47,944 nt of DNA from an uncultured Bacteroidales bacterium (GTDB lineage: Bacteria > Bacteroidota > Bacteroidia > Bacteroidales > Bacteroidaceae): NCBI GenBank assembly GCA_902779845.1, contig CACZCZ010000036.1, forward strand, positions 1 through 47,944, written 5' to 3'. Below the pieces are notes generated by a model. That model had not been told where the DNA came from and did no database searches. It was given only the letters and a program-made list of their open reading frames with translations. Positions 16,741 to 23,266 of this stretch are shown piece after piece. Position 1 is the stretch's first letter. Every line of letters starts with the position of its first letter. The translations under genes were made by a program, and so were the position numbers.

Positions 16741-17060
16741 CGCGGGTACGCGAGGGCTGATTTGAACTTTTTCACCCGACAGCGGTCGGTTATCTTATCG
16801 AAATATAACGAAGCGTTATGCTCTTCTCTTGCAAGTAGAAAACCTAGGAAATTTTCATCTTTGCAAAGAATCCTCGGAGTCCTGTAATCATGGAATCCAA
16901 ATGAAAGAAGACAGACATAGCAGCTTCATGCGTTAGCGTGGAACTGACTTATATCATCTTTTTCATTTGGGCTATCCTAGGGCCTTCTACTTGAAGATGG
17001 AACATACAGTTCCACGCTTCAATATTGCATATAGCAGGCCTGCAAGGAGTTGAGCGGGAT
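16741..17060 (+). ncRNA. candidate structured RNA with pseudoknot
   Basis: Complementary pairs fill this gene-free stretch. Helix 1: CAAGTAGAA (16832-16840) with TTCTACTTG (16985-16993), continued by CCTAGGA (16843-16849) with TCCTAGG (16975-16981). Helix 2: CCAAATGAAA (16897-16906) with TTTCATTTGG (16961-16970). Helix 3: AGCGTGGAACTG (16935-16946) with CAGTTCCACGCT (17007-17018), a perfect 12-bp match that crosses helices 1 and 2. Smaller hairpins lie upstream (CGCGGGTACGCG at 16741, CCGAC/GTCGG at 16776, ATAACG/CGTTAT at 16804), and the palindrome GCAGGCCTGC follows at 17034. It could be an RNA from promoter D or a leader of the gene at 17097. It could also be remains of a mobile element. 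Confidence 0.45.
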
Positions 17061-17096
17061 TCATTAAACAATTATCATAAATAATATATAGCGCCT

Positions 17097-17723
17097 ATGG
17101 AAAAGATCTCAGTACGAGAATGGAAACACATGGATGAATTTGTCCAATTGTGTTTTGAACCCTTCGGATCAATGACTAAGAATGATTACGAAGTGGAACT
17201 GATGCACTTGTTGCTTGAGAATGGCAACGAAGAAAAGTCAGACCATTATTTGAGTACGAGACTTAGAATGCCGATTAGTAAAGTGAAGCGCTTACGCTAC
17301 GAGGTCGATTTACGCTATCCCAAGGATGATGAAAACTATTACAAAGACGCATTTTATCGTATAGTCAAGGACAGCTCATTTAAGACGGATAATAGTGGCA
17401 ATATCTTATTCTCTGTAAATAACAAAGCCCTAAGAGAGTTCTTAAGTGATAAACTTGAGCAATCCGGTAGCTTCTTTGATAGTTCCTTTGTTAGTAATAT
17501 CATTCGCGTAACACCAGCGGACTTTCTTATTCTTATTGCAGACTTCGAAAAGAAGGACACACTGGTTAAACGTGTAAAAGAAAGTATAGCCCAAAACAAC
17601 AAAGATTTACCCAAAGACCTTACAGAAGAAGGTCTCGAACTGATAGAGTCTCTTTTTAAAGATGCCACGAGCCATATCGCTCCTCATTTGACAAAGTATT
17701 TCCTTAATAAAATAAAAAAGTAA
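17097..17723 (+). CDS. hypothetical protein, AT-rich, unknown function
   Basis: This 208-residue charged protein has no signal peptide or membrane segment. I do not recognise the family. The N-terminal half contains a possible helix-turn-helix (DHYLSTRLRMPISKVKRLRY, about 46-65). The C-terminal half is helical with many Lys/Glu and ends in HLTKYFLNKIKK. It is clearly richer in A+T than the flanking envelope genes, as are the toxin-antitoxin units before it, which suggests horizontal acquisition. It lies 80 bp after the structured region and 21 bp before the BspA-like gene. It might be a regulator or part of a defence or maintenance module; this is only a guess from context. Confidence 0.6.
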   Translation: MEKISVREWKHMDEFVQLCFEPFGSMTKNDYEVELMHLLLENGNEEKSDHYLSTRLRMPISKVKRLRYEVDLRYPKDDENYYKDAFYRIVKDSSFKTDNSGNILFSVNNKALREFLSDKLEQSGSFFDSSFVSNIIRVTPADFLILIADFEKKDTLVKRVKESIAQNNKDLPKDLTEEGLELIESLFKDATSHIAPHLTKYFLNKIKK

Positions 17724-17744
17724 TAACTATAATTCACAACCCCT

Positions 17745-19232
17745 ATGAAAGCTAAAAAATTAATTATTACATTGCTGGCTCTTTTGACTAGTATTGGAGC
17801 ATCGGCCGCCTATCAGTGGACAGATGCGAATGGAACTACATGGAGTTTTACAACGTCGGAAGGTAATGCCACTTTGTATTATGGAAGTAATCAGCATTGT
17901 TGCATCAGTGGGACGATTCCAGCAAACCTGACTGTACCGTCTACGGTTTATATTGAAGATACGCCATATACAGTCACGTCCATTGGTCATTCGGCTTTCT
18001 ATAATTGCACCACCCTAACCTCTGTCACAATTCCCAATAGTGTGACCAGCATCGGCATGTTTGCCTTCTATGAATGCATCAGACTCACCTCAATCTCTAT
18101 TCCCAACAGTGTGACAATCATTAATCATAATGCTTTCTATTACAACACCGCCCTCACGTCCATTACAATTCCTAACAGCGTGACGACTATTGGAGATGAT
18201 GTATTCAGTCGGTGCTCCAGCCTAACTTCTATTACAATTCAGAACAGCGCGACGAGTATTGGTATTAGGGCTTTCTCCGGTTGCTCCAACCTTTCCTCTG
18301 TCACACTTGGTAACAGCGTGACAAGTATTGGGAATCAAGCATTCTCCGGTTGCTCGAATCTGACCTCTATCACCATCCCCAACAGTGTGACGAGTATTGG
18401 AAATAGAGCATTCATGAATTGCACCAGCCTAACCTCTTTCAGCATCCCCGAGAGTGTGACAGTTCTTGGTGAATCTATTTTCTCTGGTTGTACCAGCCTA
18501 ACTTCTGTGACAGTGGAATACGAAACACCACCTTCAATCCCTAATACATTCGCTGATATTACTAGACAAGCTACCCTTTATGTTCCCTATGGTTGTTGGA
18601 AGGCATATCGTTCTGCTGAACCCTGGTTGTATTTTTTGCATATTGATGAATTGCCGAATCCCAATGCTATTACCGTAGGGAGTACAGGCTATGTCACGTT
18701 CTGCTCACCGAAGGCTATGGACTTTACTGATGTCGACGGAATAAAGGCATACATTGCCAGCGGATTTAATCCCACTTCGGGAACCTTAGTACTTACTCGC
18801 GTCACGGAAGTACCTGCAGGCGAGGGACTTTATATCGTAGGCACTCCAGGCACATACAATGTTCCAAAAACCACTACTGATATGGTATATTCCAATCTGC
18901 TGAAAGGTGTGACAGCAGCAACAACTATCTATCCGACAGATGGTGATTATACGAACTTCATCCTCGCAAACGGTTCTCACGGTATCGGTTTCTACACCCT
19001 ATCAGAAGCAGGAGAACTCGCTGAAGGTAAGGCGTACCTGCAACTGCCGACGGCGAGCGTAGCGGGTGTTAAAGCCTTTAGCTTTACATTTGACGATGGG
19101 GAGGCGACTGGAATAAGTGACGTAAAGAATGTGCCCTCTATCGAAGGGATCTATAACCTACAAGGACAGCGCATCAGCCAGCCTCGTAAGGGCCTGAATA
19201 TTATCAATGGTAAGAAAGTAATCATCAAATAA
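17745..19232 (+). CDS. BspA-like leucine-rich repeat surface protein
   Basis: This 495-residue exported protein has a signal peptide (residues 1-about 22, cut near GASAA). Residues about 75-260 hold tandem 23-residue LRR_5 repeats with the pattern TSIGxxAFxxCxxLTSVTIPNSV. A short beta-rich module follows (ITVGSTGYVTFCSP onwards) that is common in Prevotella surface proteins, then the sorting tail YNLQGQRI...GLNIINGKKVIIK. BspA-type proteins bind host proteins or mediate cell adhesion. The repeats are also direct DNA repeats of 69 bp, open to copy-number change. It forms a likely transcription unit with the 55-residue peptide 11 bp downstream, ended by a hairpin at 19472. Confidence 0.88.
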   Translation: MKAKKLIITLLALLTSIGASAAYQWTDANGTTWSFTTSEGNATLYYGSNQHCCISGTIPANLTVPSTVYIEDTPYTVTSIGHSAFYNCTTLTSVTIPNSVTSIGMFAFYECIRLTSISIPNSVTIINHNAFYYNTALTSITIPNSVTTIGDDVFSRCSSLTSITIQNSATSIGIRAFSGCSNLSSVTLGNSVTSIGNQAFSGCSNLTSITIPNSVTSIGNRAFMNCTSLTSFSIPESVTVLGESIFSGCTSLTSVTVEYETPPSIPNTFADITRQATLYVPYGCWKAYRSAEPWLYFLHIDELPNPNAITVGSTGYVTFCSPKAMDFTDVDGIKAYIASGFNPTSGTLVLTRVTEVPAGEGLYIVGTPGTYNVPKTTTDMVYSNLLKGVTAATTIYPTDGDYTNFILANGSHGIGFYTLSEAGELAEGKAYLQLPTASVAGVKAFSFTFDDGEATGISDVKNVPSIEGIYNLQGQRISQPRKGLNIINGKKVIIK

Positions 19233-19243
19233 TTGCTATAATT

Positions 19244-19411
19244 ATGAAAGCTAAATATATAGTCCCTCAATTGGTGCAAGTCAACGTTCAAATGGAACGC
19301 ATGATTTCTGAATCCACAGTAAATCAAAAAGTGTATACAGACGATTCGCAATCCGCAGGAAATGCCCTGACAAAGGAAAATGACTGGGATAAAGATCTTT
19401 GGGATGATTAG
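19244..19411 (+). CDS. 55-residue companion peptide of a surface protein
   Basis: The peptide begins MKAKYIVPQLVQVNVQMERM and ends DWDKDLWDD. It starts 11 bp after the BspA-like stop. The ORF at 46436-46603, also 55 residues, has the same plan: MKxxYxxP at the start, a hydrophobic-polar V-x-x-Q strand, Ala/Glu-Ser near 24, then an acidic tail with [LI]WD[DR]. Both follow a surface protein with a sorting tail. Such short ORFs are frequent in Prevotella and Bacteroides but have no known function that I can name. There is no classical signal peptide. Confidence 0.65.
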   Translation: MKAKYIVPQLVQVNVQMERMISESTVNQKVYTDDSQSAGNALTKENDWDKDLWDD

Positions 19412-19471
19412 CACTTATAACTTCAAGAGAGTCAGGGGGGCACTTTCTCTGATTCTCTAACACAAGCAACA

Positions 19472-19520
19472 GATTGCCACAAGGTTTGCTGCCAGAGCGC
19501 CTTGTGGCAATCATTGTTTT
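19472..19520 (+). terminator. intrinsic terminator after the BspA-peptide unit
   Basis: There is a perfect 13-bp stem, GATTGCCACAAGG (19472-19484) with CCTTGTGGCAATC (19500-19512), 15-nt loop, then ATTGTTTT. Confidence 0.8.
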
Positions 19521-19521
19521 A

Positions 19522-19700
19522 AATCGGCACAGAGCTGCGGGGAGATCCATCGCCACGCATGTAGATGACGAAGACAATGGGGTCGCGAAATGCGACACCC
19601 TTGGCGGGACCCAGAAAACAATGCTCATCAACGAGAGCGGGCTCTATGCGCTCATCCTCTCGAACCAGCATGGGCGAAAGTCAACGGAAGTAAATTTGCT
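19522..19700 (+). pseudogene. fragment of a Bro-N phage antirepressor-like gene
   Basis: One frame reads RSIATHVDDEDNGVAKCDTL, then GGTQKTMLINESGLYALILS, a close match to the middle of Bro-N domain proteins (phage antirepressors). The part after ALILS is replaced by unrelated sequence and there is no proper N-terminus. It is a relic of a phage or mobile gene without other phage genes nearby. Confidence 0.65.
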
Positions 19701-19725
19701 TTGGTTGACTACTGCGAAATAGCTT

Positions 19726-20025
19726 AAAAGCCTACACCTCGCGCAAAATGAATGCAATTAGCTATTATACAACAGATTGCAGCGCGCGCGGCCCTACACA
19801 ACCTCGCGCAAGGTCGCGCAACCTCGCGCAGTCTCTACGCAAAATATGCGCATAATATGGGCATAATAGGTGTGTTGTTTCATCTTTAGACCTGCGCAGA
19901 AGGATAAATTGGGCTGCCTGCGCGTAGGGTTGCGCGACCTTGCGCGAGGTTGCGCAGGGGTTTCACGGTGATAACTAATTTATTTTATGGATGTTATGAG
20001 AATTCTGCGCGAGGTGTAGGCTTTT
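19726..20025. mobile_element. 300-bp element bounded by 20-bp perfect inverted repeats
   Basis: AAAAGCCTACACCTCGCGCA (19726-19745) is the exact reverse complement of 20006-20025. A second, 22-bp perfect inverted pair (19802-19823 and 19928-19949, core GCGCAAGGTCGCGC) is nested inside. The decamer ACCTCGCGCA recurs several times. No gene is inside. It could be a MITE-like non-autonomous element or a large cruciform or RNA fold; a clear target-site duplication was not found. Confidence 0.5.
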
Positions 20026-20065
20026 TCGTCATTTCTATATTTTTTGTCACGAAAGGGCTATTGGA

Positions 20066-20434
20066 AGAAGGTCAAGTCCTTCTGCCCGAAAGGACCAGTC
20101 CTTATGGCCTGAAGGACTTGACCTTCTTGCTTTTCTCACCAGTGAGAAAACATTTTCCCACAGGTGGGAAACGGCAATAGGCTATAGGGAAAACGCGTGC
20201 AGGCTATAGGGAAAACGGCTGCAGCCTATAGGGTGTTGAGTGGACCACCATGGTGATCCACCCGAAGGAGCATGGTGCAACGGCTTGAGATGCATGGTGC
20301 AAAGGCCTACGCAGCATGGTGCAAAGGCCTACGCAGCATGGTGCATCGGCCAACGCAGCATGGTGCGTTTTTTTGAAGACCTTGGTCTTAAGGCGTGAAG
20401 AGCATGGTCTTAAGGGCTGAAGAGCAAGGTCTTA
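20066..20434. repeat. array 1 of 22-bp-phased palindromes (17 units)
   Basis: Seventeen imperfect palindromes have centres at 20074.5 and then every 22 bp to 20426.5 without a single slip. Five sequence classes follow one another: AAGG...CCTT (3 units), TTTYYCAC...GTGRGAAA (2), CTATAG (3), CA|TGG with CACCATGGTG at best (6) and AAGA...TCTT (3). No protein-coding potential: 22 is not a multiple of three. Confidence 0.85.
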
Positions 20435-20535
20435 TTTTTTTCAAACCTTAGCTTCGAGACTTCATGCCCGCAAGGTAATGTCTTAACTTCTGCCCGAAGG
20501 GCGAGCGAAGCTATAACTCCTTAATTGAAGTTTCG

Positions 20536-20720
20536 GATGTAAATTTTGACCACAGATTTCACAGATTTCACGGATTACCTGTCCTGTAGTATGAATCATT
20601 TAATTCTATATTACACAGATTCAAATCTGCGCAATATGTAAAACAATTCATGATAACAAGTAGCTTTGAATCTGTTTAATCTGTTAAATCTGTGGTCTCT
20701 TATACTTCCGAAAGTTGAGG
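20536..20720. repeat. inverted-repeat-bounded segment with CACAGATT units
   Basis: GACCACAGATTT (20548-20559) is inverted at 20686-20697, and outside it AGTTTCGGA-like arms (about 20528 and 20710) continue the symmetry. Between them are further CACAGATT / AATCTGT copies. No gene is seen. Confidence 0.55.
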
Positions 20721-20928
20721 ACTTGACCTTACGGGCGGAAGGACTTGACCTTACGGGCGGAAGGACTTGACCTTCTTGTTTTTCTCATTGGTGGGAAAGC
20801 AGAAGGAGCATGGTGCAAAGGCCTGAGATGCATGGTGCAAAGGCCAACACACCATGGTGCGTTTTTTTGAAGACCTTGGTCTTAAAGCGTGAAGAGCATG
20901 ATCTTCGGGGCTGAAGACCTTGGTCTTA
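20716..20928. repeat. array 2 of 22-bp-phased palindromes (10 units)
   Basis: Centres are at 20723.5, 20745.5, 20767.5, 20789.5, 20810.5, 20832.5, 20854.5, 20876.5, 20898.5 and 20920.5 (one step of 21, the rest 22). The classes come in the same order as in array 1: AAGGACTTGACCTT, TTTCTCA...TGGGAAA, CATGG, AAGACCTTGGTCTT. Confidence 0.85.
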
Positions 20929-20946
20929 TTATTTCAGGCTTCTCAC

Positions 20947-21056
20947 ACCTTCATTTTTCACTCCTTCATTTTTCACTCCTTCATTTTTCACTCCTTCATT
21001 TTTCACTTTTCATTTTTCACTCCTTCATTTTTCACTTTTCATTTTTAGCTTTTCAC
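20947..21056. repeat. TTCATTTTTCACTCC tandem repeat
   Basis: Several 15-bp copies of TTCATTTTTCACTCC and shorter variants run into the 3' end of the GT87 gene on the minus strand, whose last residues (RVKS) are encoded by the repeat. Confidence 0.8.
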
Positions 21057-22244
21057 TCTTACAGCAACGCCCTCGGCGTAGTCACGGGTGTTCATCTCCC
21101 AGGTGAGCTTGAGCCACACGATGGTGGAAGGCAGGGCTTTGAGGGCATAGGGCTTAATCCATTCCACCCATATCCAGCGGGGGAAGAAGATGTCGGAGGT
21201 GCAGAGGGAGGTGAAGATAAAGGCGTAGATGAGGAGGCAGAGGTCGAGGCGGCTGCGCTGCCACGGGGCGGTGGCATACCAGATGACAAAGCCGGTCATG
21301 GGCGCGATGTAGCCGTAGCTCTCGGTGCCGGTGGAGAAGAGGGTGACGAACATCGTGACGGCGGCCAGCATGGCATAGCGGAAGCCAGTGTGCCGGAACT
21401 GGTCGAAGCGGCGGAAGGGCGTCAGGAAGAGCAGGGCGCCGGGCACCAGGAGCCACAGGTCGCTGTATGTGGCGCAGTGGGTGACCTTGCGGACCATTCC
21501 CAACAGCGAGGTGTTGGTGGAGGAGTCGAACATATTGTCGGCATTCTTCAGCGTCAGCGAGTCGTACCACCCCACGTACTGCTGCACTACGAACTCGGGG
21601 CTGGAGATGAGCATGGGCAGCACAAAGAAGAGGGCCGACCAGCCCAGCAGCGCTGCCACGAACTTCTTCTTGTCCTCGATGAAGAAGAAAAAGGCGAGAC
21701 CCATGATGCCGTAAAGCTTGATGAAGAGATTGAGGCTGATGAAGAAGGCGGCCCACACGGGCTGCTTACGCTGGACGCAGGCGAAGATAAGGAGATAGAC
21801 GCCGGCCATGGCCAGGTCGTACTGCTCTACGAACAGCGGGGTGAGCACCTCGTGGAGGCAGAACCAGAACATGAAGACTTGCTGCCAGCGCTGAAGCGGC
21901 AGGTAGCGCACTGCAACATAGAACGTTGCCGTCAGGAAGACCAGCCACAGCAGCATCCCCCACGAGTCGGGCAACAGCGCAAAGGGCGCGATGACATAGG
22001 CGAAGATGGGGCCGTAGTGGTTGCAGTCGCCGTGCAGGTAGGGATAGAAGTCGAAGAGCGGCAGCTGATGGATCGTGTTCCAGAAGACCGACTTGTAGAT
22101 CTGGTAGGTCATGTTGTAGCGGTCCCATTTCTGCAGCGCAACGATGATGGGCAGCAACGCATAGATGACGGTGATGGTTCGCCAGTCGCTCCAGAAGGGT
22201 TTGGCGAAGAAAAGACGGGCTTGTTGCAATAGTTTTTTTATCAT
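21045..22244 (-). CDS. GT87-type (DUF2029) polytopic mannosyltransferase-like protein
   Basis: This 399-residue integral membrane protein with about nine to ten hydrophobic helices is similar to the GT87/DUF2029 family, which uses polyprenyl-phosphate sugars (mannose in characterised members) on the outer face of the cytoplasmic membrane. The conserved stretch DCNHYGPIFAYVIAPFALLP (about 77-96) matches TNHYGPFFSLIIAPFTALP in the paralogue at 25463. I chose ATG 22244 because the paralogue starts at the same place and a -7 element lies just upstream; 39 further codons would be non-homologous. It is divergent from the deacetylase gene. Its C-terminus runs into a repeat. Confidence 0.8.
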   Translation of the reverse strand: MIKKLLQQARLFFAKPFWSDWRTITVIYALLPIIVALQKWDRYNMTYQIYKSVFWNTIHQLPLFDFYPYLHGDCNHYGPIFAYVIAPFALLPDSWGMLLWLVFLTATFYVAVRYLPLQRWQQVFMFWFCLHEVLTPLFVEQYDLAMAGVYLLIFACVQRKQPVWAAFFISLNLFIKLYGIMGLAFFFFIEDKKKFVAALLGWSALFFVLPMLISSPEFVVQQYVGWYDSLTLKNADNMFDSSTNTSLLGMVRKVTHCATYSDLWLLVPGALLFLTPFRRFDQFRHTGFRYAMLAAVTMFVTLFSTGTESYGYIAPMTGFVIWYATAPWQRSRLDLCLLIYAFIFTSLCTSDIFFPRWIWVEWIKPYALKALPSTIVWLKLTWEMNTRDYAEGVAVRVKS

Positions 22245-22264
22245 TATCTTGCTCTTATGGGGCA

Positions 22265-22272
22265 CAAAAGTA
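22265..22272 (-). promoter_or_regulatory. -7 promoter element of the GT87 gene
   Basis: TACTTTTG on the minus strand matches TAnnTTTG and lies 21 bp before the start codon at 22244. Confidence 0.55.
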
Positions 22273-22346
22273 GGCATTTCCGGCCATAAAAGGAAACGAA
22301 AGGCACAAAAAACTATAAAATAATTGGTCAGATGGCCTTTTCTGCG

Positions 22347-22354
22347 TACCTTTG
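22347..22354 (+). promoter_or_regulatory. -7 promoter element of the deacetylase gene
   Basis: TACCTTTG matches TAnnTTTG. It ends only 9 nt before the ATG at 22364, so the transcript would have almost no leader. Confidence 0.55.
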
Positions 22355-22363
22355 CCGACAATT

Positions 22364-23167
22364 ATGGTACTTTTAAGCTTTGACACCGAGGAATTCGACG
22401 TCCCGCGCGAGCATGGCGTGACGTACGACACGCTGCGCGAGGGCATGGAGGTCTCCGTGGCCGGCACGCAGCGGATTCTTGATGTGCTGCAGATGAATGG
22501 CGTATGCGCCACCTTCTTCTGCACCGCTAACTTTGCGGAGCACGCCCCCGATGTGATCCAGCGCATTCTGGATGAGGGCCACGAGGTGGCCTGCCACGGC
22601 GTGGACCACTGGCAGCCGCAGGCCTCCGATGTGTTCCGTTCGAAGGAGATTGTGGAGCGCGTGGCTGGAAAAACCGTCTATGGCTACCGCCAACCTCGCA
22701 TGTTCCCCGTCTCTGACGAGGCCATCCGCGAGGCGGGCTACGCCTACAACTCATCGCTGAACCCCGCCTTCATCCCAGGTCGCTATATGCACCTGACGGC
22801 ACCCCGCACGTGGTTCAGGAAGGACGGCGTGATGCAGATTCCGGCGTCTGTGACGCCACTGCTGCGTTTCCCGCTGTTCTGGCTGTCGCTGCACAACCTG
22901 CCAGAAGGGCTCTACCACTGGATGGTACGCCGCACGCTGAAGCACGACGGCTATCTGGTCACCTACTTCCACCCCTGGGAGTTCTACGAACTGCGCGAGC
23001 ACCCCGAGCTGCGAATGCCTTTCATCATCCGCAACCACAGCGGCCAGGAACTGTGCGACCGTCTGGACCGCCTCATCTTGATGCTGAAAGCCGAAGGCCA
23101 CTCCTTCATCACCTTTAAAGAGTTTGTGGAGAAAGTGAAAAATGAAAGAGTGAAAAGTGAAAAATAA
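22364..23167 (+). CDS. polysaccharide deacetylase (NodB homology domain)
   Basis: This 267-residue protein has the NodB fold hallmarks of carbohydrate esterase family 4: SFDTEEFDVP at the very N-terminus (catalytic and metal Asp), HEVACHGVDHW (metal histidines) and TYFHPWEFY near the end. It would remove N-acetyl groups from a polysaccharide or lipid-linked sugar. There is no signal peptide, so it probably acts in the cytoplasm on a precursor. ATG 22364 is the natural start, since the motif begins at residue 6. The last eleven residues (KVKNERVKSEK) are encoded by a GTGAAAAATGAA-type repeat. It begins the glycan operon that continues to 28614. Confidence 0.85.
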   Translation: MVLLSFDTEEFDVPREHGVTYDTLREGMEVSVAGTQRILDVLQMNGVCATFFCTANFAEHAPDVIQRILDEGHEVACHGVDHWQPQASDVFRSKEIVERVAGKTVYGYRQPRMFPVSDEAIREAGYAYNSSLNPAFIPGRYMHLTAPRTWFRKDGVMQIPASVTPLLRFPLFWLSLHNLPEGLYHWMVRRTLKHDGYLVTYFHPWEFYELREHPELRMPFIIRNHSGQELCDRLDRLILMLKAEGHSFITFKEFVEKVKNERVKSEK

Positions 23168-23262
23168 GGTTTACCTTGAACACTTGAACTTCTTAAACTC
23201 TTGAACTTCTTGAAACTCTTAAATAAATTGTAAAATTGTAAAATCGTCAAATCGTCAAATCC
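23134..23262 (+). repeat. simple repeats at the end of the deacetylase gene
   Basis: 23134-23161 is a 28-bp stretch identical (inverted) to 28734-28761 inside the GH43 gene. It is followed by CTTGAACTTCTTAAACT-type and TTGTAAAATTGTAAAAT-type tracts, which recur at about 15252, 26690 and 31825. Confidence 0.75.
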
Positions 23263-23266
23263 CCCG

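Noticed and set aside
14341-16760. Integron gene-cassette array
   Set aside because: Units share promoters and trailers, but I see no attC-like sites with paired core motifs and no integrase gene, so a true integron is not supported.
16544-16765. 73-codon open frame near promoter D
   Set aside because: It starts upstream of the promoter, has no recognisable features and covers promoter D itself.
17990-18520. Non-coding tandem DNA repeat
   Set aside because: The 69-bp periodicity is simply the coding of 23-residue leucine-rich repeats.
19412-20025. Prophage
   Set aside because: Only one Bro-N fragment is found, without integrase, structural or lysis genes.
20066-20928. CRISPR array
   Set aside because: The period is 22 bp with no constant repeat alternating with unique spacers, units are palindromes of several classes, and there are no cas genes.
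20889-22232. 447-codon open frame on the plus strand
   Set aside because: It is the antisense shadow of the GT87 gene, and its start is made of the TTCATTTTTCACTCC repeat (15 bp, a multiple of three), giving false LLHFSL repeats.
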